From positions 72,896-136,895 of the forward strand of contig CBDURO010000001.1 in NCBI GenBank assembly GCA_965369995.1: 64,000 nucleotides of DNA, read 5' to 3'. How positions within the stretch are numbered: the stretch's first letter is position 1; each line of letters opens with the position of its first letter. The DNA is from JAHJCW01 sp965369995. Lineage in GTDB: Bacteria > Fidelibacterota > Marinisomatia > Marinisomatales > JAHJCW01. The translations under genes and the position numbers were made by a program. This document shows, in pieces, positions 8,005-17,242 of the stretch. Under the pieces are notes generated by a model. It had not been told where the DNA came from and made no database searches. It worked only from the letters and a program-made list of their open reading frames with translations.

Positions 8005-9105
8005 TTATTTTCTAACTGAGAACAATAAAATTATTCCCCCGATAGCAAAAATTACATTACCGATCCACGCAGAAATTAAAGGGTCAAGAACTTCTTTGTA
8101 TCCTAATGACTGTCCAAATTTTATAAATGTATAATACGCAAAAATGACAAAAACACTCATTCCGGCGGCAAATGCCAAACCGCCTTTTTGTTTAGAAACC
8201 GCTAATGGTAATCCGAACAATATTACAATCAAACTTGTTAGAGCAAAAGATACTTTATTATAACGAGTAACTTCCCATCTTACGGTTTTTACACCATTTT
8301 CTTTTAACAGGGCTATCCTTTCAGTTAATTCATTGAAATTCATTTCGTCCGGCGGCTTGAATTGCTGAGTTATATCGTCAGGTGTAAAGTTTGCATTTAT
8401 TAGAGTATCTTTGACAGCAATAATTACTTCTATTTCTTCACCATTGTCATCGAAGTTGCGAATAGAATAATTATTCATATTCCAAAGTAATAGTGAATCA
8501 TTCCAAAACAATTTTCGTGCATCAATCCTTTTTGTAAGGATTCCATTTTCTAAAGAAATTATTGTTGCATTATCGGCTTCCATTCCACTGATGGAATATT
8601 TAGCAAGTGAAATATGTGTGGTTTCATGTTTCTGCAATAACACATCGTGTAAAATTTTACTTGTACGAAATATATTTCTACGTGCTTTTCGACGCATATG
8701 CTTTTGTTCGATTTCAGTTACTTTTTCATTTCCGGTTGTAACAAGACTATTATCGAGTTCATAGGATATTATACTGAGGACGATTCCTGCAATTAATAAT
8801 GGAACAGCAATTCGGTATAAACTTATCCCGGAAGATTTCATTGCTGTCCATTCGTTGCGTTTTGCTATTAATCCGATGCTAAAAACTGTTGCTATCAGTG
8901 TCGCCATCGGTAAACCGATGCTAAAAAACCATGGCAGTGTATAAAAATAAAATAGAAATATGATTTTTAATTGTACCGAATTATCTATGAACTTGTCTAT
9001 ATTTTCAATCAAATCAACAATGACAAAGACAGAGACAAACCCCAATAGTGCCATTGTGAGAATTGTTGTGAACTGTCGCAGTAAATATTTATCAAGTTTC
9101 TTCAT
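8005..9105 (-). CDS. LptF/LptG family permease (lipopolysaccharide export)
   Basis: A 366-residue YjgP/YjgQ family protein. Three membrane segments near the N-terminus (about 13-30, 46-67, 97-117), a long soluble domain (~120-270, the jellyroll that receives LPS), and three more segments near the C-terminus give the LptF/LptG plan. The first helix start MKKLDKYLLRQF is characteristic. In Lpt systems this subunit pairs with the LptB ATPase and passes lipid A-core to LptC/LptA. LptF and LptG cannot be told apart here. The gene stands alone, 17 bases from the regulatory palindrome of the downstream EF-hand gene. Confidence 0.88.
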   Translation of the reverse strand: MKKLDKYLLRQFTTILTMALLGFVSVFVIVDLIENIDKFIDNSVQLKIIFLFYFYTLPWFFSIGLPMATLIATVFSIGLIAKRNEWTAMKSSGISLYRIAVPLLIAGIVLSIISYELDNSLVTTGNEKVTEIEQKHMRRKARRNIFRTSKILHDVLLQKHETTHISLAKYSISGMEADNATIISLENGILTKRIDARKLFWNDSLLLWNMNNYSIRNFDDNGEEIEVIIAVKDTLINANFTPDDITQQFKPPDEMNFNELTERIALLKENGVKTVRWEVTRYNKVSFALTSLIVILFGLPLAVSKQKGGLAFAAGMSVFVIFAYYTFIKFGQSLGYKEVLDPLISAWIGNVIFAIGGIILLFSVRK

Positions 9106-9229
9106 TAGTAAGTATTAGTTATAAATATATTTCTAAATATAAGATTGCAAATTTAAGTTATAAACATGATATTTTTATGCGATAATAAATTGCACTAATA
9201 TCGTTAACTCCTCTAACTTCGATGATTAT

Positions 9230-10888
9230 ATGTCGAGCCGAATAAAAATTTCCGTTGTAATACTATTTTCTTTGGGATTCCTACTTGCCGAACAAAACGG
9301 TGCTGAAAGCAACCCGACTTGGTTATCGATTTTACCGCCTTTAGTTGCGATTGTTTTAGCTTTAGTTACACGGGAAACCTTAGTATCATTATTTGCCGGT
9401 ATTTGGATTGGTGTAACAATTTTGAAATCCAATTTAATTGATGGTTTTCTTACTACACTTGATACGTATTTAGTCGGCTCATTAGCCGATACAAGTCATG
9501 CATCTATAATATTGTTCACATTAGGATTTGGTGGTATGATTGGCGTCATCTCTGCCAATGGTGGTATGCGTGGTATTGTAGATATTGCGGTTCGCCATGC
9601 CAAAACACGTCGACAAGGACAGCTTACAACTGTTATAATGGGTATCATTGTTTTCTTTGACGATTATGCCAATACACTATTAGTTGGTAATATGATGCGT
9701 CCCCTAACTGATAAACTGCGTATTTCACGCGAAAAATTATCATATTTAGTAGACTCTACTGCAGCACCTGTCGCTAGTTTAGCGATTATAAGTACCTGGT
9801 CGATTTTTCAAATGAGCTTATTAAATGGACCTTATGAACAATTCGGTGTAACTGAAAATCCATATATAACATTTATTAGAAGTATTCCTTATTCATTTTA
9901 TTGTTTGTTGACTCTTGCATTTATCTTGATAAATACAATAACTCGCCGAGAATATGGTCCAATGTATAAAGCCGAGCGGCGTACTGTTTTAACCGGCGCT
10001 GTTATGCAGCCGGGAGCTAATCCAATGGCAGACACTTCACAAATCGACGCTGAAGATCGTTACAGCAAATCATCACATTGGACAAATTCTATTATTCCTA
10101 TAATTGCTGTTGTTTTAATAGCGATGTTGGGATTAGTGGTCACGGGAATGCGGGCCTTAGAAGAGGGAATGGACCCATCAATCCGGAATATAATCGGTGG
10201 AGCTGATTCATATGCTGCATTGATGTGGGGCTCGTATTCTGCTGGTATAATTGCAATAATATTAACGGTTAGTAAAAGATTATTATCGCTTCAAAAAGCG
10301 TTGAATGCTTGGATGAATGGCGCACGTTCGATGCTTTTGGGGTGCGCAGTTTTAATTTTGGCTTGGACACTTGGAAAAGTCTCGGAAGACTTAGGAACAG
10401 CACAATTCTTAGTTGAAATTTCGTCGAATTTCCTAACACCACATATTTTACCTGCTGTTGTTTTTCTTACCGCCGCTGCGATAAGTTTTTCTACCGGTAC
10501 TTCGTGGGCAACGATGTCTATCCTAGTTCCTATCGTAATGCCGATGGCAATACAGTTGTTACAGGGCACTCCTGATGAAGTGGTCGCCTCACCAATATTT
10601 GTAAGCACGTTTGCTGCAATACTTTCCGGTGCGGTTTTAGGTGACCACTGTTCTCCAATCTCCGATACAACAATTTTATCATCGATTGCTTCAGGATCAG
10701 ATCATATTGACCATGTACGTACTCAATTACCTTATGCCTTAACAGTAGGGGCAGTTGCATTGCTTGTAGGTTATCTTTTTGTAGGATTTGGTGGAAAATT
10801 GTCGATATCAATTATTTTAGGAATTGTACTTTTATTAATAATATTAATATTATTCGGTAAACCGATTCGTCGCAATATGGAAAACTAA
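9230..10888 (+). CDS. NhaC-type Na+/H+ antiporter
   Basis: A 552-residue membrane protein with about a dozen hydrophobic segments. The sequence GDHCSPISDTTILSS near residue 470 is the hallmark of the NhaC superfamily, and DDYANTLLVGNMMRPLTDK near residue 140 is its repeat-related counterpart. Family members exchange sodium for protons or, in some cases, move organic acids or amino acids with sodium; the substrate is not fixed by sequence. The first segment is preceded by a short basic start. The ATG at 9230 lacks a clear ribosome site. murQ starts two bases after the stop. Confidence 0.88.
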   Translation: MSSRIKISVVILFSLGFLLAEQNGAESNPTWLSILPPLVAIVLALVTRETLVSLFAGIWIGVTILKSNLIDGFLTTLDTYLVGSLADTSHASIILFTLGFGGMIGVISANGGMRGIVDIAVRHAKTRRQGQLTTVIMGIIVFFDDYANTLLVGNMMRPLTDKLRISREKLSYLVDSTAAPVASLAIISTWSIFQMSLLNGPYEQFGVTENPYITFIRSIPYSFYCLLTLAFILINTITRREYGPMYKAERRTVLTGAVMQPGANPMADTSQIDAEDRYSKSSHWTNSIIPIIAVVLIAMLGLVVTGMRALEEGMDPSIRNIIGGADSYAALMWGSYSAGIIAIILTVSKRLLSLQKALNAWMNGARSMLLGCAVLILAWTLGKVSEDLGTAQFLVEISSNFLTPHILPAVVFLTAAAISFSTGTSWATMSILVPIVMPMAIQLLQGTPDEVVASPIFVSTFAAILSGAVLGDHCSPISDTTILSSIASGSDHIDHVRTQLPYALTVGAVALLVGYLFVGFGGKLSISIILGIVLLLIILILFGKPIRRNMEN

Positions 10889-10890
10889 TT

Positions 10891-11799
10891 GTGAATACTA
10901 TACATAGTGAACTGATAACAGAAAAACAAAATCCACATTCAATGGATATTGATAAATTATCAACTTTAGAGATACTTGAGCTTATTAATAAAGAAGACAG
11001 TTTAATTTCATCTGCTGTGCAAAAGGCAATACCTGAAATAGAAAAAGTTGTTGAGTTTGCAGTTACTGCCCTTAAAAATGGAAATCGAATCATATATATT
11101 GGAGCGGGAACAAGTGGTAGATTAGGTATTCTGGATGCATCGGAAATACCGCCAACTTTTTCAGCACCGCACGAATGGTTTACAGGAGTAATTGCCGGAG
11201 GTGCTAAAGCAGTATTCAGGTCGATTGAATCAGCAGAAGATATACCTAAAGATGCTGAACGCGATTTAAATGTGGTTGATATTAAAAGGGGAGATGTTCT
11301 AATTGGTATTGCTAGTAGCAGCACTACTCCCTATGTTATTGCTGGATTGAAATATGGTAAAAATATTGGTTGCCGCACTGTTTTTTTAATATGTAATCCT
11401 GCTTCTGTTGAATTGGAAAGTTTTGATGTAACTATTTCTGTGGATTTAGGTCCGGAGATAATAACAGGTTCAACTCGTATGAAAGCAGGAACTGCTACAA
11501 AATTAATATTAAATATGATATCAACCACAACCATGGTTAAGATGGGAAAAGTATATGGAAATCTCATGGTTGATCTTCGAGTTGTGAACGAAAAACTGCG
11601 TGACCGTGGAACAAGAATTATAGAAAAATTAACTGATCTCAATTACAAAGAAGCCGGTAAAGTTTTGAAAGATTCAGAGGGATCGGTGAAAACTGCTTTG
11701 ATTATGGTAAATAAGTCTTGTACCAAAAAAGAGGCAAAAGAACTAATCAATAAATATGATGAGAATTTGAGACAAATTATAGGTGATATTTCAATTTAA
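10891..11799 (+). CDS. murQ: N-acetylmuramic acid 6-phosphate etherase
   Basis: Cleaves the lactyl ether of MurNAc-6-phosphate to give GlcNAc-6-phosphate and lactate, a step in peptidoglycan recycling. The 302-residue protein is one SIS domain: GAGTSGRLG at 71-79 binds the sugar phosphate; Glu85 and Glu116 fall at the places of the E. coli catalytic pair Glu83 and Glu114. GTG 10891 is used as start, two bases after the nhaC stop, so it is probably cotranscribed and coupled. The kinase/transport partners of the pathway (murP, anmK) are not in the window. Confidence 0.93.
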   Translation: MNTIHSELITEKQNPHSMDIDKLSTLEILELINKEDSLISSAVQKAIPEIEKVVEFAVTALKNGNRIIYIGAGTSGRLGILDASEIPPTFSAPHEWFTGVIAGGAKAVFRSIESAEDIPKDAERDLNVVDIKRGDVLIGIASSSTTPYVIAGLKYGKNIGCRTVFLICNPASVELESFDVTISVDLGPEIITGSTRMKAGTATKLILNMISTTTMVKMGKVYGNLMVDLRVVNEKLRDRGTRIIEKLTDLNYKEAGKVLKDSEGSVKTALIMVNKSCTKKEAKELINKYDENLRQIIGDISI

Positions 11800-11874
11800 A
11801 TAACAAAATCAATAATTCGTTAAATCGACGAATTACCTTAATTTTAACAGTACAAATAATTGGATAAAGAGACG

Positions 11875-13245
11875 ATGAACATAAATAAATATATATTTAG
11901 AGAATATGATATACGTGGTGAGGTAAAAACAGATTTTCCTCCTAACGTAGTGGAAATGTTAGGACGAGGATATGGTACATACGTGTCAAGACAAGGTGCT
12001 AAAAAGGTGGCTTTAAGTGGTGATATAAGATTGACCACTCCCGCACTAAAACAAAGTTTTAAGAAAGGAGTATTATCAACAGGTCTCGATGTAGTAGATA
12101 TTGGAATTATACCTTCACCGGTTAATTATTACAGTATGTTTAAGTTAGATATTGACGGAGCAGTTCAGATAACTGGAAGTCATAATCCACCGGAATTTAA
12201 CGGATTCAAATTATCATTATATAAAAAGGCTGTTTACGGTGAAGCAATTCAGGAAATTCGAAAGATAATTGAGGATCAGGATTTTATCGAAGGAAAAGGA
12301 AACTCTTCTGAATATGATATTTTGCCGGATTATAAAGCTATGATACTGGAGAAAATAAATATAGAGAAACCGGTGAAAGTTGTTATGGATTGCGGAAATG
12401 CAGCAGCCTGCGTAAACGGTCCGGAGATTTTCAAAGCACTTGATATTGAATTAAAAGAATTATACTGTGATGTTGATGGAACTTTTCCCAATCATCATCC
12501 TGATCCAACTGTAAAGGAAAACTTAACTGATCTGATTGCATTAATGAAAACCGGTAAATATGATGCAGGAATCGCTTTTGACGGCGATGCCGATCGTATC
12601 GGAGTGGTTGATGAAACCGGTGAAATAATTTGGGCAGATCAATTAATGGCGTTGTTTTTACCGGAAATTGTAGAAGAAGGTGATGAAATTCTGTTTGATG
12701 TAAAATGTTCGCAAGCTTTAGAGGAAATGATAGTAAAATATGGCGGTACACCGGTGATGTGGAAAACAGGGCATTCATTAATAAAACAAAGGATGGCTGA
12801 ACTAAAATGTAAATTTGGTGGAGAAATGAGTGGACATATTTTCTTTGCGGATGATTTTTTCGGATTCGATGATGCTTTATATGTAGCGGTGCGCTTAATA
12901 CAATTATTATCAAGGACTGATAAAACATTATCAGAATTGAAGGCGGTATTGCCAAAATATTATTCAACGCCGGAAATGCGCATGGCTTGTGAATCGGATG
13001 AAGAGAAATTTCGTATCGCCAAAGAGGCGGAAGAATTTTTCAAAGCTAATTACGATTGCTCGACGATCGATGGTGTGCGGATACGATTCAGAGATGGTTG
13101 GGGATTAGTTCGTTCATCGAATACACAACCCGTAATTGTCTGCAGATTTGAAGCTAATACGCAGGAACGTATGGAAGAAATTAAGGATATAGTATTATCT
13201 AAATTATTGACAATTGGAAAACTGGAGATCGAAGTTGGTCACTGA
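11875..13245 (+). CDS. Phosphomannomutase/phosphoglucomutase
   Basis: An alpha-D-phosphohexomutase of 456 residues that moves phosphate between C1 and C6 of mannose or glucose. All four active-site loops are visible: TGSHNP (100-105, phosphoserine Ser102), metal loop DGDADR (236-241), sugar loop GEMSGH (316-321) and phosphate loop RSSNTQP near residue 424. GEMSGH is the form found in AlgC-type dual-specificity mutases. I take ATG 11875; a TTG 15 bases upstream is possible. It precedes a polyprenyl synthase and a phosphoglucose/phosphomannose isomerase, which together with it link fructose-6-phosphate to GDP-mannose precursors. Confidence 0.93.
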   Translation: MNINKYIFREYDIRGEVKTDFPPNVVEMLGRGYGTYVSRQGAKKVALSGDIRLTTPALKQSFKKGVLSTGLDVVDIGIIPSPVNYYSMFKLDIDGAVQITGSHNPPEFNGFKLSLYKKAVYGEAIQEIRKIIEDQDFIEGKGNSSEYDILPDYKAMILEKINIEKPVKVVMDCGNAAACVNGPEIFKALDIELKELYCDVDGTFPNHHPDPTVKENLTDLIALMKTGKYDAGIAFDGDADRIGVVDETGEIIWADQLMALFLPEIVEEGDEILFDVKCSQALEEMIVKYGGTPVMWKTGHSLIKQRMAELKCKFGGEMSGHIFFADDFFGFDDALYVAVRLIQLLSRTDKTLSELKAVLPKYYSTPEMRMACESDEEKFRIAKEAEEFFKANYDCSTIDGVRIRFRDGWGLVRSSNTQPVIVCRFEANTQERMEEIKDIVLSKLLTIGKLEIEVGH

Positions 13246-14209
13246 TTCTTTTTTAGATCATATCGAACAACTCCGTTTTGAAATTAATGAAAGACTTCAA
13301 AGTTTTCCATTAGATTCTGAACCAAAGTATATTTACGATCCAATCAAGTACATAATGGATGGTAGAGGAAAACGCCTTCGTCCAATTATTGTAAATCTTG
13401 TTGGAACGGTTTATGGAGCAAGTAAAGAAGACCTATTGAATGCCGGATTAGCAGTTGAGTTATTGCACAATTTTACTTTAGTACATGACGATATAATGGA
13501 TCAAGATAGTCTGCGGCATGGGAAGGCGACCGTTCATAAAAAGTGGGATGAATCCACGGCTATACTTGCTGGAGATGGAATTTATGCGATTGCTCAAATA
13601 TTGATTACAAAAGTAAAAACGAATCCGCTAAATGCTATTCACGCTTTTAATAAAGCGACATTATATGTCTGTGAAGGCCAGGCCTATGATAAAGAGTTTG
13701 AGAACAATTATGGAATAGTATTAGATCAATATTTAACTATGATAAAAAAGAAAACAGGGTGGTTAATAGGATTCTGTGCTGAATTGGGAGGTATCTTGGG
13801 AAATCAACCTGATTCTGTAATTAATGAATTGCAATCTTATGGATTGAATTTAGGAATAGCATTTCAAATTCAAGATGATATATTAGAAATATTTAGTGAT
13901 TCTAAGTCAATGGGTAAAAGTTTGGGAAGCGATTTAATTGCCGGGAAACAAACTATTTTAACAGTTTTAGCACGTCAAAATGATGCAGTTAGTTGGAAAC
14001 AAAAATGGGAAGAGATAATGAATAATGATCTCCTATTGGCTATCAAAAAATTCCGCATATACTTTGAAAAAAATAGTATCTTAGAATCAGCTAAAAATAT
14101 GACAAAAAAATATACGGAGGCTGCTCAAAATAATCTGCAAATAATACCAAAAGAGAAAAGAGCGCAATTAGAACAATTAACTGAATTTGTTTGGAAAAGG
14201 GAAAAATAA
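13235..14209 (+). CDS. Polyprenyl diphosphate synthase (C15-C20 type likely)
   Basis: Condenses isopentenyl diphosphate onto allylic diphosphates. The first Asp-rich motif DDIMD is at 85-89 and the second, DDILE, at 214-218, with GRGKRLRP at 43-50 and the conserved RHGKAT after the first motif. Phe80, five residues before the first Asp, is an aromatic of the sort that limits chain length to about C15-C20; long-chain synthases usually have a small residue there, so this is inference. TTG 13235 has TGGAG seven bases upstream, better than the TTG at 13214. The gene overlaps the end of the mutase gene by 11 bases. Confidence 0.9.
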   Translation: MVTDSFLDHIEQLRFEINERLQSFPLDSEPKYIYDPIKYIMDGRGKRLRPIIVNLVGTVYGASKEDLLNAGLAVELLHNFTLVHDDIMDQDSLRHGKATVHKKWDESTAILAGDGIYAIAQILITKVKTNPLNAIHAFNKATLYVCEGQAYDKEFENNYGIVLDQYLTMIKKKTGWLIGFCAELGGILGNQPDSVINELQSYGLNLGIAFQIQDDILEIFSDSKSMGKSLGSDLIAGKQTILTVLARQNDAVSWKQKWEEIMNNDLLLAIKKFRIYFEKNSILESAKNMTKKYTEAAQNNLQIIPKEKRAQLEQLTEFVWKREK

Positions 14210-14210
14210 T

Positions 14211-15251
14211 ATGGATAAATCACAAATTGATCCACAAGATATGTTTGGAGCTATATATCGTTTTGCAGATCAAATTCAAGAAGCAATTGGAATCGGCGAA
14301 CAAATCTATTTGCAAAATGATTATTCGGTCTGCGAAAATATAGTTGTCGCAGGAATGGGTGGTTCTGCCATTGGTGGTGATGTTGTTAAAACCATTGTCC
14401 ATCGAGAATTAAAAAAACCTTTTTATGTAAATCGAAATTATACATTACCAAATTGGGTGAATGAAAAAACGCTTGTAATTTGTTCTTCCTATTCCGGTAA
14501 TACCGAAGAATCATTGAGTGCCTATGAAGATGCATTGAAAAAAGGAGCAATGATTTGCGGTATCTCTACCGGTGGTCAATTATCAGAAAAAATTCAATCT
14601 CAAGGATTTGACTTGATCACGATTCCAGGAGGACTCCAACCTCGAGCAGCGTTGGCTTACTCTTTTGTTCCTATGCTGTATTTACTTAGGAAGATTGGAC
14701 TTATATCTAATTCGCTGATTGATAATCTTTCAAGTTCAATTACTTCTTTAGAAAATAAACGTGATGCCTATTCGGTTGGAGATGCATCAAATCCGATTTA
14801 TAAAATGGCAAAAGATATTTACGGAATGATACCTATAATTTATGGAATTACCGACACTACCAGTGTAGTCGCTTTGCGATGGAAAGGACAATTATGCGAG
14901 AATTCAAAAATGCTTGCTTATCACAATGAAATTCCGGAAATGAACCATAATGAAATTTTGGGTTGGGGCAATAATCCTGATTTATTGTCTGAACTTTCAG
15001 TGATCTGGTTAAGAGATAAAAATGACAATGAGCGAGTTCGAGCAAGGCAGGATATAACTAAAACACTTTTAAACGATATTAATATAATGCAGCATGAAGT
15101 AAGCGCTGAAGGTGAAAATAACATAGAGCGATTACTTGATTTAATAAATTATGGTGATTGGCTTAGCTATTGGTGTGCGATTTTGCACAATACTGATCCA
15201 TCTCCGGTTGAAAAAATAAATAAATTAAAAAAAGCTTTAGAAGAAATATAG
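14211..15251 (+). CDS. Bifunctional phosphoglucose/phosphomannose isomerase
   Basis: A 346-residue SIS-domain isomerase of the bifunctional PGI/PMI type known from archaea and several bacterial phyla; it interconverts fructose-6-phosphate with glucose-6- and mannose-6-phosphate. MGGSAIGGD near residue 45 and SSYSGNTEESL near 90 are the two sugar-phosphate loops of the first SIS domain; the second domain carries the NHNEILGW motif, where the histidine acts. ATG 14211 is one base after the previous stop, with AAAGGG upstream. It completes a sugar-phosphate module with the mutase, and a strong terminator follows inside the convergent rnc gene. Confidence 0.88.
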   Translation: MDKSQIDPQDMFGAIYRFADQIQEAIGIGEQIYLQNDYSVCENIVVAGMGGSAIGGDVVKTIVHRELKKPFYVNRNYTLPNWVNEKTLVICSSYSGNTEESLSAYEDALKKGAMICGISTGGQLSEKIQSQGFDLITIPGGLQPRAALAYSFVPMLYLLRKIGLISNSLIDNLSSSITSLENKRDAYSVGDASNPIYKMAKDIYGMIPIIYGITDTTSVVALRWKGQLCENSKMLAYHNEIPEMNHNEILGWGNNPDLLSELSVIWLRDKNDNERVRARQDITKTLLNDINIMQHEVSAEGENNIERLLDLINYGDWLSYWCAILHNTDPSPVEKINKLKKALEEI

Positions 15252-15260
15252 ATTGATTTC

Positions 15261-15971
15261 TTAAACATCAATGCCATTCATAATTGTTAAAGCGTTTGAA
15301 GCCGCAGTTTGTTCTGCGGCTTTTTTATTTGATTCTATTGCTGTTGGAAAAATCCTATCACCAATTTGAACATGAATTTCATATACTTTATCATGATCGG
15401 GACCGGATACATTGGTTGTATGAAACACAGGACTATCAAAAGAATTTGAATGACAATATTCAATCAATCTGCCTTTATAATTTGTTGCTTTCCATGCTTC
15501 ATCGCGATGAGACCAAATCAGTCTACAGACTAAATTACTGCATGGTCTCAAACCGCCATCTAAGTAAACAGCGCCAATAAGTGCTTCAACCAAATTCGCA
15601 TTTTGTTTTGTTGCGACTTTATTTTGTGTAATATCAATTCCTTGATCAATTCGGAGATAATTTAATAAGTTATTTGATTCACCGATTAAAGCCAAGAAAC
15701 TTCTCTGTACTATAGCAGCTCTTTTTTTTGTTAATAATCCTTCATCTCCTGCGGGAAATTCAGCCATAAGCAGTTTGCTCACAATAATGTCTAATACAGC
15801 ATCTCCAAGGAATTCTAATCTCTCATAATTTTTTTTCGGTGCAGGGTTTAGTGATCTATGGGTAAAAGCTTGATGGAGGATATTGATATTATTGAACCGA
15901 TATTGAATTACTTTTTCGAGTATCGAAAAATCATCTTTGATACGAAAAAGTTTTTGGAAAAACTTAATAAT
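15261..15971 (-). CDS. rnc: Ribonuclease III with apparent AUU start
   Basis: Cuts double-stranded RNA in rRNA and mRNA processing. Counting from the ATT at 15971, the signature NYERLEFLGDAVL is at 48-60, the second catalytic region (NLVEALIGAVYLDGG) follows, and a double-stranded RNA-binding domain fills the last ~70 residues. The length of 236 fits the family. The frame has no ATG, GTG or TTG between its upstream stop (15977-15975) and GTG 15782, and a start at that GTG would remove the catalytic signature. Three ATT codons stand at 15974, 15971 and 15968, with AGGA (15981-15978) overlapping the fabF stop; ATT 15971 has six-base spacing. An indel further upstream is the alternative. It closes the fab operon, as in many bacteria. 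Confidence 0.85.
   Translation of the reverse strand: MIKFFQKLFRIKDDFSILEKVIQYRFNNINILHQAFTHRSLNPAPKKNYERLEFLGDAVLDIIVSKLLMAEFPAGDEGLLTKKRAAIVQRSFLALIGESNNLLNYLRIDQGIDITQNKVATKQNANLVEALIGAVYLDGGLRPCSNLVCRLIWSHRDEAWKATNYKGRLIEYCHSNSFDSPVFHTTNVSGPDHDKVYEIHVQIGDRIFPTAIESNKKAAEQTAASNALTIMNGIDV
15301..15326 (+). terminator. Intrinsic terminator of the sugar-phosphate operon, inside the rnc coding region
   Basis: GCCGCAG (15301-15307) and CTGCGGC (15314-15320) form a perfect seven-pair stem with a TTTGTT loop and six T after it. It terminates the + strand operon. On the - strand the same bases are rnc codons reading AAEQTAA in the RNA-binding domain. Confidence 0.9.
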
Positions 15972-15979
15972 AATTTATC

Positions 15980-17230
15980 CTAAGTATTATTTGTGTATTT
16001 CTTAAATACAAGAACTCCGTTATGACCACCAAATCCAAATGAATTAGACATTACTGAATTTATCTCAAATGATTGTGATTTATTAGGAATGTAGTCTAAA
16101 TCGCATTCAGGATCAGGAGATTGATAATTTATTGTTGGTGGTGCAATTTGTTGCTGAATTGTTTTAACAGTCGCTACTGCTTCAACAGCACCGCTGGCAC
16201 CAAGTAAATGACCTGTCATTGATTTTGTTGAGCTTATCTTCAGTTTATCAGCATATTCTCCAAAAACAGTTCGGATTGCCTTTGATTCGTTTTTATCGTT
16301 ATGGGGAGTAGATGTACCATGAGCATTAATATAACTGATATCTTCCGGTTTTAATCCGGCATTTGCAATAGCTCGTTGCATTGCTTTTGCACCACCGATA
16401 CCACCTTCTGATGGTTGAGTTACATGATAGGCATCATCTGATGCTCCATAACCGGCTAATTCTACCAGAATTGGTGCATTACGAGCTTTAGCGTGTTTTT
16501 CAGTCTCAATTACTAAGATTCCGGATCCTTCGCTGAGTATGAATCCATCTCGATTCAAATCAAATGGTCGGCTTGCAGCTTTAGGATCATCATTACGTGT
16601 CGATAATGCTCGCATATTTGCAAAACCTGCAATCGTTAATGGTAGTACGCTTGCTTCAGATCCACCTGTAATTATTGCTTCGGCATCTCCGGCTTGTATC
16701 AATCGCAGAGCGATACCAATTGCATCGGTACCGGAAGCGCAAGCAGATACAATAGTTTGATTAGGTCCTTTTAAATTCCAACGGATTGCGATATGTCCCG
16801 CAGCAATATTGGCAATCATTTTTGGGACGAAGTGTGGGGATACCCGTTTGGGACCTTTATTTTGTAATACATTTTGTTGCTCAACTAAAGTCGCAACTCC
16901 GCCAACCCCTGAACCAATTATTACTCCAATTTTATCTGGGTCTAACGTACTAGAATCTAATTTTGCATTCTTAATTGCTTCCTTTGCAGCAACAAGTGCT
17001 AAAATAGAAAATCTGTCTAGTTTTCGAGCATCTTTACGATCAAGATGATCTTCGTAATTGAAGTTTTTTATTTCACCGGCTATAGTAACTGAATGATCTG
17101 TTGTATCATAACTTTTAATACTGTCAATTCCGCTCTTACCAGCGACTAATGCCGACCAAAATGTATCTACATTATTACCATTGGGGGCGATCGCCCCCAA
17201 TCCAGTTATAACAACTTTAGGTTTTAACAT
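15980..17230 (-). CDS. fabF: 3-oxoacyl-ACP synthase II
   Basis: Elongating ketosynthase of type II fatty acid synthesis; it condenses malonyl-ACP with acyl-ACP. The 416-residue protein has the Cys-His-His triad: Cys164 in SACASGTDA, His304 in NAHGTSTPHND and His341 in KSMTGHLLGASG. It follows acpP by 12 bases and precedes rnc in the usual order. The first codons contain a perfect 20-bp GC-rich palindrome (see separate entry), unusual in this AT-rich gene and placed where it could slow ribosome loading. Confidence 0.97.
   Translation of the reverse strand: MLKPKVVITGLGAIAPNGNNVDTFWSALVAGKSGIDSIKSYDTTDHSVTIAGEIKNFNYEDHLDRKDARKLDRFSILALVAAKEAIKNAKLDSSTLDPDKIGVIIGSGVGGVATLVEQQNVLQNKGPKRVSPHFVPKMIANIAAGHIAIRWNLKGPNQTIVSACASGTDAIGIALRLIQAGDAEAIITGGSEASVLPLTIAGFANMRALSTRNDDPKAASRPFDLNRDGFILSEGSGILVIETEKHAKARNAPILVELAGYGASDDAYHVTQPSEGGIGGAKAMQRAIANAGLKPEDISYINAHGTSTPHNDKNESKAIRTVFGEYADKLKISSTKSMTGHLLGASGAVEAVATVKTIQQQIAPPTINYQSPDPECDLDYIPNKSQSFEINSVMSNSFGFGGHNGVLVFKKYTNNT
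17181..17200. other. Perfect 20-bp palindrome in fabF codons 11-17
   Basis: TTGGGGGCGATCGCCCCCAA equals its own reverse complement and has GCGATCGC at its centre. It codes for part of LGAIAPN. In the mRNA each half can pair with the other only with a very tight turn, or between molecules; in DNA it is a possible protein site. Confidence 0.85.
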
Positions 17231-17242
17231 ATATAGTCAATA

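Noticed and set aside
12431..12967. 178-codon open frame on the - strand
   Set aside because: Lies fully opposite the phosphomannomutase gene, whose four active-site loops are clear; the antisense protein is low-complexity and has no ribosome site.
15261..15782. Short RNase III starting at GTG 15782
   Set aside because: It would lack the ERLEFLGDAVL catalytic signature, which is encoded in frame just upstream.
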